64,000 bases of DNA from Liolophura sinensis (lineage: Eukaryota > Mollusca > Polyplacophora > Chitonida > Chitonidae). Position numbers and translations under genes: made by a program. The DNA is taken from NCBI RefSeq assembly GCF_032854445.1, contig NC_088300.1, positions 13,423,191-13,487,190 on the forward strand, in the 5' to 3' direction. Each line of letters starts with the position of its first letter. Position 1 is the first letter of the stretch. Of this stretch, positions 34,974-47,273 are shown in pieces. Below the pieces are notes generated by a model. The model was not told the DNA's origin, ran no database searches, and worked only from the letters and a program-made list of their open reading frames with translations.

Positions 34974-37900
34974 TTATCTATAGTCGTAGAACTTGGGTCT
35001 TCCTTGGTGCCTGGAACCTCCGTACATGGCGACAGTCATGGGGATGCCATGATGATATGATGACGCATAGGCGATAAAACTCCTCTTCAGCCATTTCCAG
35101 GAGACCCGCGCTGCCTTCTTTGTCTTCTTCCAAACCTACAACACAGGTAAACACAGGTAATTTGTCTCAGTGAATCAGATTCAGGCACAAATTCGTGAAT
35201 GGTAGGAGTGCGGATGCGTTCAGAAATCACTCATGTTCCAAAACCGTTTGTAATATGTCAGCTTTTATCAGGAGACGGTAACTTCAGCTTTTCAAACAAT
35301 CCATACCCAGGTGACCATTTTGTCAGACGAATGTCCACCTTTCTGTTAGAATCCACCCCTCTGTCAGACAAAGGACAACCCAGCCCACCTTTCTGTCAGA
35401 CACAGGACAACCCAATCCACCTGTCCGTCAAACAGATGGCAACCCATCCCATTTCTGTGACAGACGGAGGACAACCCAATCCACCTGTCCGTCAAACAGA
35501 AACCCATCCCATTTCTGTGACAGACAGAGGACAACCCAATCCACCTGTCTGTCAAATAGAAGACAACCCATCCCATTTCTGTGTCAGACAGAGGACAACC
35601 CAATCCACCTCTCTGCACACATAGAACAACCCAGCCCACCTCTCTGTCAGGCATAGGACAACCCAATTAAACTTCTCCGTCAAACAGAGGACAACCCATC
35701 CCATTTCTGTGATAGACAGAGGACAACCCAATCCACCTCTCTGCAGACATAGAAAAACCCAGCCCACCTCTCTGTCAGGCACAGGACAACCCATTCCATT
35801 TCTGTGTTAGGCACAGGACAACCCAATCCACCTCTCTGTCAGGCACAAGACAACCCAATCCACCTCTTCTGTCAGACACAGGGACAACCCAATCCACCTC
35901 TCTGTCAGGTACAGGACAACCCAATCCACCTCTCTATCAGACACAGGACAACCCAATCCACCTCTCTGTCAGACACAGGACAACCCATCCCATTTCTTTG
36001 TAAGACACAGGATAACCCAATCCATTTCTCTGTCAGACACATTACAACCCAATCCACCTCTCTGTCAGACAGAGGTCAACCCAACCCATTTCTCTGTCAG
36101 ACACAGGACAACCAAACCTATTTCTCTGTCTGACACATTACAACCCAATCCACCTCTTTGTCAGACAGAGGTCAACCCAACCCATTTCTCTGTCAGACAC
36201 AGGACAACCCGATCCACCTCTCTGTCAGACATAGGACACCCGATCCACCCTCTCTGTCAGGTGCAGGACAACCCAATCCACCTCTCTATCAGACACAGGA
36301 CAACCCAATCCACCTCTCTGTCAGACACAGGACAACCCATCCCATTTCTTTGTCAGACACAGGATAACCCAATCCACCTCTCTATCAGACACAGGACAAC
36401 CCAATCCGCCTCTCTGTCAGACACAGGACAACCCAATCCACCTCTCTGTCAGACACAGGACAAGCCAATCCACCTCTCTGTCAGACACAGGACAACCCAA
36501 TCCACCGGATTGCACGTGGGAATTAGAATAATATAGGGAGGAAACTCGACAACAACCTTGACTGAATGTGAGAAAAAGAACAAATCCACCACATATAAAC
36601 TGCATGCGATATCCAGAACAACCACACCACATTAACCAGACTGAATGTGAGAAAAAGAACAAATCCCATCACAACCAGAATGCATGTGAGAATCAGAACA
36701 AACCCATCACAACCAGAACGCATGTGAGAATCAGAACAAACCCATCACAACCAGAATGCATGCGAGAATCAGAACAAACCCACCACAACCAGAACGCATG
36801 TGAGAATCAGAACAAATCCCATCACAACCAGAACGCATGTGAGAATCAGAACAAACCCATCACAACCAGAACGCATGTGAGAATCAGAACAAACCCATCA
36901 CAACCAAACTACGCGTGATAATCAGAACATATCCATCACAACCTGAGTGTGAGTGAGAATCAGAACAAACCCACCACAACCGGACTGCGCGTAAGAATCA
37001 GAACAAACCCACCACAACCAGAACGCTTATGAGAGATTCAGAACAAATTCACCACAACCAGGCTGCATGTGAGAATCAGAACAAACCCACCACAACCGGG
37101 CTGCATGTGAGAATCAGAACAAACCCATCACAACCGGGCTGCATGTGAGAATCAGAACAAACCCATCACAACCGGGCTGCATGTGAGAATCAGAACAAAC
37201 CCATCACAACCAGAATGCATATAAGAATCAGAATAAACCCACCATAACCAGAATGCTTGTAAAAATCAGAACAAACCCATCACAACCGGACTGAATGTGA
37301 GAATAAGAACAAACCCACCACAACCGAACTGAATGTGAGAATCAGAACAAATCCACCATAACCAGAATGCATGTGAGAATCAGAACAAACCCACGACCAC
37401 ATGAGTGCGCGTGAGAATCAGAACTAACCCACCACAACCGGACCGTGAGGCCCAGAACAAACCTACCATAACCGAACTGTGAGGCCCAGAACAAAACCGA
37501 CCTGCAGGTAATATCCAGAAAAACACATAGCGACCGGAATGGATATGAAAATAACAAACTACATTATTCCCACTAATCTGTGACAAGGCATTGCAAGCCC
37601 CTTCGATCAGTGACAGCCTCCACAAATTCCGTGTCAAACGTAGGGATAGAACCCCCACATCGCGTGCCTCTTGATTCGAGGTTGCGCGCCTTACTCACCT
37701 CAACCCACATCACACTACCCCGCTTCTACCTCACTCCATGTTCAATGCCAGAACCAAACAAAATAACAACATCCAGACTACAAAGGCCATCATCAATGTG
37801 AAAAGCAGAACAAACCTAAAATACCATCTACTTGAAAACCGGATCAAATAAAAGCTACTGCACATCACTATTAAAATGAAAATGAACTTAGCTCATCGTC

Positions 37901-40900
37901 AGATGTAACAAGCAATGCAAGTCTAGCACACTGCTGTTCGAAATCCTGACCAACTTACAACACTTCCATGTTATTTAGACCATCGATTCCTGTTACATGT
38001 ATTAATAAACGTAAGAATTATTTCTAAGGCGAGAGGCGCGGATCAACAGAAATGCATGTGTGAAGAAAGTCTTAATCCCATAAGCGGCTGTGTGAATTTG
38101 AGCGGAGGGTGTGGGGATACTATCAATACCAGCTTAATAATGACATAAAAACCATTACTGTTGGAACTTCCAGAACGAAATAATATTCTTATATAAAAAA
38201 GCAGTGGCCGCCCGAACGGTCATAAATACCACCAAAGACAACTTTCGTTCCACAGTCCCGTAAAACATATATGGGATAAAATTTTACCTAAAACAGGCGA
38301 CTGTTACAGTATCATAACATAACCATACCCACATCTTCCCCATAATCGCGACCTTTTCCAGCTAAATTATATAACAAATATCTAAGAGATAAAAAAAAAA
38401 TGACGTACAAGCTTAGCCGCTGACATATTGTTCCTAATCTAAACTTGAATTCAAATACGACGGAAGTGATTACATCATCATGTGCGCAACGCTTTACGAC
38501 ACAGGGAGGTCTAACATGTTTACAATAGTGGGGTCCTTGTCATATCCCTTGAATTATCCAGTGAAAAAACAAAGTGTTTAGGTCAGTGTGTTAATAGATG
38601 TAATACTACTTTAAAGTTGCCTGTGCGAGACCTGATATGTTACTGCACGACTACGCTGTTGACGACAGTTTTACTGCACAATAAGGTGCAGTAAACTGTA
38701 AGTAGATCAAGATGACCAGTAGCTTAAAATAAAGATAACCCGGGGAATTTCATGTGTAGTGTAGAATCTAAAAAAAACTGTAGATATTCGACAGGGCTTG
38801 ATTTAAGGTTCGTACAATGGAAAACTTCTCCTTACTCTTAACTTAGGTTTAAATTATACATTATTTTACCTACCACAAGTGAATATACATGTATCTTTTA
38901 CATGCAACACGGGGTGCCACGTGAAGACCGGTAATTAATAAAAAAAATTAACGAGCTTATAATTAATTAAATTCCCAGGCAGCTTAACCCACAAAAACAG
39001 GAAATGTAGTTTCTACATGTCCTGTGACAATTCCATATACATTATATATAATGTTAGGACTTTTCGTTAGTTTAAAACCTGTGAAGTAATAGACACAAAT
39101 ATCATTTACTGCAATCTGTTCTCCAATCATTTCATTCAGGCCTTATTGGATTCTTATGTGCCACATGTGTCTGACATCACCATGAGTGACAGATACACGA
39201 CACATCACGCCACAGCATATGCCTAGGACTAACAACCTGTTATTTTTCCATTATTCACATGTCAAAGTTTTGTATTTTGGGGCACTCTCTAAATCTGAAG
39301 GTAAGAACTCCCAGTTGTGATTGAAAGACTTCATTAGTAGAAATCCTGATTGAAAGACTTCATTATTAGAAATCTTCATTGTATGGTGGAGGAATTTATT
39401 ACCGCGAGGGGCCAGGGAGTACTAATTTGACAGCAGTTCATGGTGCAAAGTTTTACCGTGTTTTAATGTACCAAAGGTCAATAAGTACCTTCTAAAACAC
39501 ACCTATAATAAACTAGGCCAAAAGAATCCCAAAATTAAAGATAAAAATTGCAAGAAATGCCTTTTTCCCGAACCATTCCAGGGGTGATAATTCTCATGGT
39601 GTCGACTTGATCGAATTTGGTGTGTTTGCGTTGTGGAAACATGTCGGACATGAACAGGTACTGTTTTCTCAATAACGCGACATGAAAACTCGGAAAAATC
39701 CTCACTGAAGTTACATGTACATGTATTTTGCTGCCACGCACATTCTGAAAGATACACGATTGTCAGCATTGTGCAGTTCTTCCCATTACACGCTACAATT
39801 TGATTCCTGTGCTCTTCAGCGTTAATCTACGCTTCAAGCACATGGGGGTGCAAAATGTACTATTCCACTGTTTTAACTCTGCTATATCAGATGATGCGAT
39901 GCAAGTCCAGCTTGCTTTTCGGCTCGCTGTACAGGTGGAAATTCCATATTTATTTTCTCTATGACAGTGATATTCGCAGTGAATATGTGGACTCGACGAT
40001 AAAGATCTTTTCTGCTCCCACAGAACTGGAATGGTACCTTTCCAAGAGATTGGCGCAATCAAAAAAGGGCAGGCGCTGAACATTGGTGTCACAGACTCAA
40101 CAACTTTTCCACGACACACACAAGCCGCGCCAAAAAAAAATAACTATTTAAAACTTATTTGACAATTACCGTAACTCATACCGTGACTGGACGATAAAAA
40201 TCAGTACAAACGTGTATTTTGCCTCGCAACAGACACCACTCGCAACACAAGACGGATACCCAAATACCATTATAGAACCATGTTTTTCAATAATTTATTC
40301 ATCCAAGCCGTCCTTGTCGTTCAGCTTTCTCCAGGTGTTTTTACACAATCTACAATTCTTCTCATTAACCCAAATATATCAACAACCAAGAGCATAAGCT
40401 CACAAACGTTAAATGAATAACAAATTATACCGTACAAGTTTACCATTTAAACATGCATACAAAAATAGTGATATACAAATGAACACAGAATGAGAGATAT
40501 TTCTGCAGTTACGTGTTTTGTAAGCGTTTTGTAAGGCCTATTGTTCAGACACTGTAAATGTTTTATAACAGAACTGTGATACACGCAAACTGTATATGAC
40601 GCATATGACTGTATATTATAGTATAATTCAGTATATGTAACTCCTGAACTACAAATTTAAATACGCCAATACACTTACAAACAATTCAACACAAAGGCCG
40701 GAGATTTGTTGTAAAAACTATATGTATAAAAATACTATATGAATAAAAACCTTAAAAATATTGACTGTGTTGAGGTCATCAACTGTTCATCATGATAAGG
40801 GTTACCACATGAGGATGTCTTTTGGCAGTTTTATGTTGAAATAAGACATATAAAGAAAATATATGCAATTATAGCATGCCGTGAAATGAGTTGTATTTGG

Positions 40901-41985
40901 AAAACATGAAAATTTAATACAACTGACTTTGGTACCACTTCCTGAACTGATTATTTTCTGGCATGGCTAGATTTGGATGAAATGCATGTTATTCGTGAGA
41001 AAACGTTACTCGCCCTGTGTACCTTTTTCGATCGCTTTCTGTGTTTCTTTTTCTCTTGCACTGGAAAGGAGCTATGCCATTCTGACGGTGTGCTCTCCAG
41101 AGTGTCAGTGATATGAACGATTTCATCTGGGTCTTCTCCCAGTTTGGAATAGCTTCTCTGGCGGATCACGCTTATTGCACTCGGTATCTCTTGTTGGATT
41201 GTCAAGCTGATTTGTCTATGAAAAGGCTTTCGCGACACACTGTCCTGAACATCACAACTCTGAGACCCGAGTCCGTTTTCAACTCCAGTACTTCGCTTTA
41301 CCCATACGTCGTGGCTAGTGGAAATCACAGGTGGTTCGTCAACGATGTCCCCAAATACTCGGTCGTATGAATCCCTCATCTCGGCCAATGCTTTATCGTA
41401 AGAGTCACGGCGTGACCGCCGAAAAGAAATGGGCTCATCACACGGTTCTGACGAGGGCTGGCAAGATGTGTCTTTCACATGAGAAAGATCGTTAGCCAAG
41501 TCACCAGTCCGAGGAAAGTTGTCCAGAGTGTCATTAGAATGTTCTTGGCCGATTTCAACTCGGTCATTGTGGATTTTGTTCAGTTCATTTTGGGTTGGTT
41601 GAGTTTGACTCTCATTTAATTCCAGTTGTACTTGACCAGGTTTACTCTCTGTAGGTTGATCATCTTTGGCTTTAGTCTCAATAAGTTCATTGCGGTTGTT
41701 TTCTCGCCACAAATCATCACCTTTCCCTTGCCAGTCTATTACAGGCTCATCATTTTCCGATTCTCTTAGAAGGTCGATGTATTTTCTCCGTGCTACAATG
41801 CCGGCATCCACCTCATCAAATCCATCCGAGCTTACGCCGTCTTCGTCTTGGTTTTCACTTTTATTTTCTTCAACATTGTCACCCTCTAAGTCCCGGTAGT
41901 TATTTCTGTTGAAAATGTTGGTAACAAAACTGAGGTTTGGCAAAGCCCCAGACGAGTTTCGAAACTTCTGCCACAGGGTAGACAT
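34974..41985 (-). CDS. Unrecognised two-exon gene, 374 aa, acidic N-terminus and basic C-terminus
   Basis: I do not recognise this protein. Exon 1 is 41985-41023, ending AAAAAG|GTACAC in phase 0. Exon 2 is 35135-34974, entered through TTGTAG|GTTTGG in phase 0 and open to its stop, adding 53 residues. The 332-codon frame starts upstream of the first ATG (41985, MSTLWQKF), with an in-frame TGA at 42039-42037, so the ATG is the likely start. Residues 30-190 are acidic, Asn/Gln/Glu-rich and probably disordered. An 11-residue tandem repeat follows, RDSYDKALAEM (193-203) then RDSYDRVFGDI (204-214). A Lys/Arg cluster (KKKHRKRSKK) sits at the exon join. The C-terminus, VWKKTKKAARVSWKWLKRSF through KFYDYR, is basic and aromatic. 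There is no signal peptide. If unspliced, exon 1 would read on for 23 unrelated residues. The donor is only moderate, so exon 2 is an inference. Confidence 0.72.
35317..36506. repeat. 32-bp minisatellite, ~37 copies
   Basis: The unit contains CCACCTCTCTGTCAGACACA then GGACAACCCAAT; the period is 32 (for example ACACAGGACA at 36421 recurs at 36453). It lies in the intron of the 374-aa gene, starting about 180 bp from exon 2. The period is not a multiple of three, so the repetitive peptides in several frames are artefacts. Confidence 0.96.
36558..37557. repeat. 38-bp minisatellite, ~26 copies
   Basis: The unit contains GCATGTGAGAATCAGAACAA then ACCCATCACAACCAGAAC; the period is 38 (for example GAGAATCAGA at 36841 and 36879). 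It follows the 32-bp array after about 50 bp. Copies are most uniform in the middle (36.68-37.25 kb) and decay toward both ends. Confidence 0.95.
37560..40950. other. Intron sequence of the 374-aa gene, no further feature
   Basis: AT-rich sequence. The only structure noted is a 27-bp direct repeat (GATTGAAAGACTTCATTA) near 39320-39375. No frame here shows family similarity or splice-compatible ends. Confidence 0.5.
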
Positions 41986-44588
41986 GACTCGTTCGTTGCT
42001 TGCTTTCAAAGTTGTCAAGTAGACAAACCAACACGATCAGCCTAGTGCGCCTGTGTGCAAGATTGTCAAATGTAATCCACTGTCATCGTTCACCTCAAAA
42101 CATTTCCACCAGAACAGTTAGTAACTTACTACAAAGATTCACGGTCGGATCTGTAAGCTCAAGTCCTACCTCCTATTGGCCTTCCCACACGTCCGTTCAA
42201 CAGGTCAGTAGGGCCTACGAACCAGTGTACTACTGAGCATGGGTAAGTCATGTGAAGAAATTCGGTCACGGCATGCCTGCATACGTTGCATCGGTGACAA
42301 GTGACGGTGTAGTATAGTTGCTGTAGTTTGACTATAACTCGTAGTTCAAAATCCAGACCGTCACTAGTGTGATGATTCTGCAATAGTATGGAAGGGTTTA
42401 GCCTACAGACTGCAGACCGGCTCGCCACCACCCCGCTGCTCTGTTCCTCGTATTAAGCTCTACTGAGACATACGAACTCTCTTACCTGTAGCCAGGGTTG
42501 ACTTGAGGTGTACATGGTCCGCTACACAACACTACACACCACCCAGCTACCAGGTAAACCGGCTTTTGTCGCCATGTGACCCACTTTACCAAATAAATAC
42601 TTAGATAAACTGGTCTGCACTCAAAGCGCAGGCGCGCCGGAGTAATGCACCTCCCCACTCCCCGACCCCTCCGGCTTTGTTTGACATCACCCAAGCCGAT
42701 TATGTCGCCCACAGCAAAATGTTATTACAATCATCCACATTGTACACAGTGTCATTTGTTTCCCGTTTAAGTGAAGTTTAGCTCAGTCTGCCATCAAACT
42801 GTACAGCCGAATAATTAAAATTTAATTATACAGGAAATGCAGTGTAAAAATATTTTTGTGATTTAATTTTAGATCAAATTAAAACTTAAAACTGTACCAT
42901 GCGCGGTCCATACAGAACGGTTTTGAATAAGTTTTTCTGATTAACTGTTTCAGGTTATTTTTATAATCGTAGTGCCTTTTTCTTATTTTTGTCGTTATAA
43001 TACAAAACTGAATCCATTACACATAAAATAACGCATTATTGTTTAAGGAATAGATTTAAATTCTTAATAAGGAAATGTATAATGGACAGACATAAAGCAT
43101 TAAGCGGGAAGGAAAATGTAAAAACATACTCCTACAAATGCCACGTTAAACTTTAACCCTATTTTTCAACCTATTTTCAGTGAAATCGCGGCCCGTAATG
43201 ATACATGTAATGATATCAATGTTAGGCCAATTGAGTCCAATTGAGGGAGGGGTAATTCCCATTGACAGGCCAGTTACCCTCCTGCTCAGTAGGAGATGAC
43301 AGGTCAGGTGTGGGGTAGCTGTCGGTGTCACCGGTCACACTGGCCAAACACGTGGGGGCCAGCGCGGTATCATCGCCCCAAAACGGCAGGAAGTAACAGT
43401 GACAAAGTTAAAATGACAGATGTGCCAGTGGCAGAACAATTCGGATTATCTGTCTCTTGGTTAGTGAAAAGTGGAATATAAATACACATTTATACTGATT
43501 CATGTATATTTGTCTTTGTTTGTTGTTCAGTTTTGTAATAATCTTGTTGACAGCAATATTTAGGAATGAACATGTACTGTATTCAAGTGAGTCGAAAACA
43601 ACGTACACGTACAGAAACATTTATAATGCTTGATCCCAAGCTCAGTGATAAATATACTCACACCCTACACCACACCCACTTTGCCACACTATTTTTAGAC
43701 ACCTTGTGAATGGGTTACGTAAAACCAGTTCCGGACGTTTTCTCTAAGTGATTATAAGTATGATCTCAGGGCATGCTGTGAACTAAATGACCCACAATTC
43801 TAACAGCCATTGTGGCCGCCCCGATACATTTTCGGTCATCTTGAATGCGACCAAGAAGAATGCAAGAAAACAAACACGGACAATGGACATTGTTATCACG
43901 TGTATTGACAGACCGGACATTCGAGATCAGTGCGAGAGGTTTTGCCTGTAATGGATTGAACACCCAAAATCCTTGAAAACATGTGATTGGAACATGTCAT
44001 CAATCCTTGATTGGAATTATACGACTTTGCGTAGAAATATGGAAGGAATTAGTTGCTGTTCATGTAGCTTCACTGAAGGGAGGTTATAACATAGAGACGA
44101 GGTTCTGTAATTTAAATAAATTTAAGGAAACCTGAGCTTGAATCTGTGTCAAAAGTTATGCACATTTCGCTAATCTATTACCATCATCAGTCGTGTTACC
44201 TGAATGATTGAATATTCACCTACAGTTTTAAACATTTAGACGGTAGACTGAAAATTATATTTTTTATTACGGTTTGTCGAGGAAGGAGACTGGGCACTGC
44301 TCCGAAGAAACCACATTTCGCTAAATAATTCAATATCCCTAATTATAAAGTTACAACCAATGCAGTGAAAGCTGCATTTGAATACGCACTGGTTGGTTTT
44401 CTTGAGTGTATTGCGTAAGGCAACTGTGCAAAAGTAGGTCTCCGTGGTTAATCTTTCGAAGTGTTCCTTACATACAAAATCTCTTCACCGCATACGAATC
44501 CCGGTTGGAATATATTTGGGCCTGCATTACTTTGTCCTGAGGAAAGGGCTGGTTGATGCTGATTCCTGTTTATTTGGCTGATGCCTTA

Positions 44589-45233
44589 AGCCCCGTCCAA
44601 ACTATCTAACATCACTCAACTTTTGTTGACTCAACAAGAGTCAACCTTAATTTGAGTGTACAAGTTGAGACGTGTTGAGTAGTCTGTTCCCAACTGTAGT
44701 CTGTTGTGTAGCGGACCATTGCGGGTTCCCAACTTCGTTCAACAACGCTCAACACTACCCAACACGGTTTAATCGGAAATGTGCATGTGTATTTTTTGTC
44801 AACAAGTTGAGTGAAGCTGAGTGAAAGTAGCCAATCAGTGGGCGTGTAGAAATAACGTGGCCATCGTGAAGCACATTACCTGAGCAAAATGGCGACAAAA
44901 GAGAGAAACTGGTGTCATGATGAGACGTCTTCTACGCCGAACAGCCATGGCAATAAGCGCAGACGACAAACTCACGACACAATTCTTCCAGCTGCTCGCC
45001 ATTTAGTCTCATGCATTGGAGAGAAAATATGGAGATTTCCCTCCAATTTATCGAAAAAAACCCCCCAAAACAGCTCAACACCGTTCAATTCACGTCAACA
45101 GTGTTGGACAAAGTTGACCTATCCAATTTGTAGTGTGGACGGGACGCTCAGCTTACCTCAACAGCGTTCAACTTGCTGTTGACTCTTGTTGAGTAAGTGA
45201 TGTTCAGTGATGTTGGATAGTCTGAACGGGGCT
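44589..45233. mobile_element. Harbinger-like non-autonomous DNA transposon, 645 bp
   Basis: Terminal inverted repeats begin AGCCCCGT; 25 of the outer 28 bases match between ends (44589-44616 against the complement of 45206-45233). Further inverted similarity extends inward around CTCAACAAGAGTCAAC. It is bounded by TTA on both sides (44586-44588, 45234-45236), the 3-bp target typical of PIF/Harbinger. It contains one ORF and no transposase. The many internal GTTGA/TCAAC words form subterminal repeats. Confidence 0.85.
44889..45182 (+). pseudogene. ORF remnant inside Harbinger-like element (possible Myb-like fragment)
   Basis: A 97-codon ATG frame starting MATKERNWCHDET. The opening resembles the start of Myb/SANT-like proteins encoded by Harbinger elements (basic residues, then W..+ET). 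The rest shows no helix-turn-helix pattern and probably reads through a deletion into the right terminus. Treat it as a relic. Confidence 0.4.
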
Positions 45234-46466
45234 TTACGCTAGGATTGTAGTCAGGTAGACCTGTCGTGACAATAAACACGAACAAGTAGAGAAATTTTCA
45301 GTAAGATGTTCAACAAAAATAAATGTTTATGGCTGCATTGACGATTGCGCGCTGATCCGCTGATTGTTATTTGACGGAGGGCATGCAGGAAAACTTAGCA
45401 GACATCGAATTAAGGCATAAATATAAAACTGGCAGACCATCTGTTTGGGAATGACTGTAAAAGAAAGGAGTTTATCACGTTTATGATATCGACTTGTTGT
45501 AATACCAGCCCTATCATAATCCTGTATGCAGCCTTTGTGGTATTGTTTCAAAAGACAAGTGTGCCAGTCTCACATTTGCATTAATGTTCATTTCAATGGT
45601 ATCTCATATAATTGCATTATTGCACATGTTGTGTGATTATGTCACTTCCAGATATGTCGCGTTGTCCTTGTTACCATGCAGGAAGTGGGACATTTCCCAT
45701 AATGTATACGCATAATTTGGGACAATTATTGCTACGATAACAATTAGATGTCTACATAATATAACGTTAATGTGAACCTGCGTAATAGCTACACATTTTC
45801 TACTCAAGTTTTCAGCGCATGTGTACTAAGCTTGTTATTATCAGCATTACCTCATACAATATTCAAGTATTGAATGTTTAAAGACGTATTGAACTGTAGC
45901 GATTTCTCAGCTGGAAACACCAAGTGCGCGCTCATCAGTTGTATAGCACTTGCAAAATGTCTAACCCATGAATTATTATAATTGCTAAGTGTCAGATATT
46001 GCTTGTGTATAAAGGTCTGTCGTAATCCATATGTTGAGTTACCACGGGCAACACAGAATCTCGAGCCTTAAATCAGATCCCCTAAAACATCTAGCACGAT
46101 GTTTGAGGTACGGTCACGTGGTGTTGCAATATCACTGTAGCAGACGATATGCTCTATCTCTAGTTTTCACATGGTGAAAGGAGGAGACAACCCGTGTAAA
46201 ATCAAAAGTAAATACATGCAATTCTAAAGCTTGGTGCATAATAAAAAATGTTATACAAAACCTTTAAGTAGGTTACACAAGAATTCATTGGGTATGTCCA
46301 TAATTAATTATTGGCGTTATTCGCTAACACATCTAAAAATGTTGTCAAATAACAGGGCTGCACATAATACGAAATTTGCTTGGGTTATCAAATCTTCCAG
46401 GAAGATATACCTCGACAGCAGACTTCCTATCCGAAGCTTTAGAGCAATGAAGAAAATTAAAACAGC

Positions 46467-46472
46467 TTTAAT
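46467..46472 (-). promoter_or_regulatory. Candidate poly(A) signal (ATTAAA) of TMEM86 gene
   Basis: ATTAAA on the minus strand, about 120 nt after the stop codon; the best hexamer nearby. Confidence 0.35.
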
Positions 46473-46592
46473 ATGTCATGGCGCATCTCAGACGTTTCCA
46501 TCGTGTTCGTGGCTTGATTTCAAAGCTTTATGAAAGTGTCATTCCAAGAGGTCTGACAATGATACGTGGACACCATGACTCATATATGTCTC

Positions 46593-47273
46593 TCACGTGG
46601 CGCTCACTGCAATTCCATACTGAGCTAGGTAGTAAGTAGACATAATCAGGCCTTCAGCATAGGGAATTGGCGTAACCCACTTGTCTATGCCGATAATACT
46701 GTCTGATATCAGAAATGAGACGGTCCCTAAGCAACCAGCTAGGCTTTTGCCGGATCGGTAGTATTCAAAGCACACAGTTGCTCTCCATGACACAGCAAAC
46801 AGCAATACGCTGTAGAAGATGACTAGATATGGCATTATAATCCCAGGGACGGTTTGTAATATGTACGCGCTCGTACCCACCGCTGCCACAATGTACATTG
46901 GAAGACTGTGGGACTGAGCGCCCTTCACAGGCTGTGAGGCCTGAGACCAGAAGGCACAAAGATAACACACATGGGCCACAGAGAACCACAGCAGCCCAGG
47001 AATAAATAAAGTTTCCCGCCAAATTAAGCATAGGTCACCCAAGCTGGATATCAGCAGTCCAAACACAATCCGTTGTTGACCAACAGAAAGGTCTGAGAAG
47101 GCCTTGTTTGGAGGAAGTACGTAAACAGCCAATGACCAGATCGGTAACATCTTCAGCAGGCCTGCCTCAAGTGTATGTGGTGGGTACTGGACGAAAGGCT
47201 TGCAGACAGCAAAGTACACCATGGTCATTACTACAAAAGTGAGAGTCTTTGAACTGTGTAGTACTCTGTCCAT
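46593..47273 (-). CDS. TMEM86: TMEM86-type lysoplasmalogenase (YhhN family)
   Basis: 226 aa, an integral membrane enzyme that in characterised members hydrolyses the vinyl-ether bond of lysoplasmalogens, releasing aldehyde and glycerophospho-base. The length equals human TMEM86B as I recall it. Family motifs are LGDLCLIW (D80), HVCYLCAF, ISDSIIGIDKW (D191) and the C-terminal PYAEGLIMSTYYLAQYGIA, close to vertebrate PYSRALIMSTYYAAQ. About eight hydrophobic segments cover the chain; there is no cleavable signal. The start ATG 47273 sits in CAGCCATGG, a strong context. An acceptor CTTTTTCAG lies at 47288-47290, so a non-coding 5' exon and intron lie upstream; I could not place that exon. I cannot tell TMEM86A from TMEM86B orthology by eye. 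Confidence 0.92.
   Translation of the reverse strand: MDRVLHSSKTLTFVVMTMVYFAVCKPFVQYPPHTLEAGLLKMLPIWSLAVYVLPPNKAFSDLSVGQQRIVFGLLISSLGDLCLIWRETLFIPGLLWFSVAHVCYLCAFWSQASQPVKGAQSHSLPMYIVAAVGTSAYILQTVPGIIMPYLVIFYSVLLFAVSWRATVCFEYYRSGKSLAGCLGTVSFLISDSIIGIDKWVTPIPYAEGLIMSTYYLAQYGIAVSAT

Larger units (their letters stand above)
42040..46592. other. Spacer upstream of the 374-aa gene and downstream of TMEM86
   Basis: 42040-42720 is relatively CpG-rich (it includes GGCGCGCC near 42631) and is the likely promoter/5'UTR region of the 374-aa gene. 42.8-44.5 kb is AT-rich with nothing recognised. 44589-45233 is a DNA transposon relic. 45.3-46.4 kb shows nothing I can name. Confidence 0.5.

Noticed and set aside
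35199-36918. Open frames of 66-141 codons encoding repeats such as GQPNPPLCQTQDN on both strands
   Set aside because: They arise from the 32-bp and 38-bp minisatellites, whose periods are not multiples of three. Every frame shows similar repeats, and the arrays lie within an intron.
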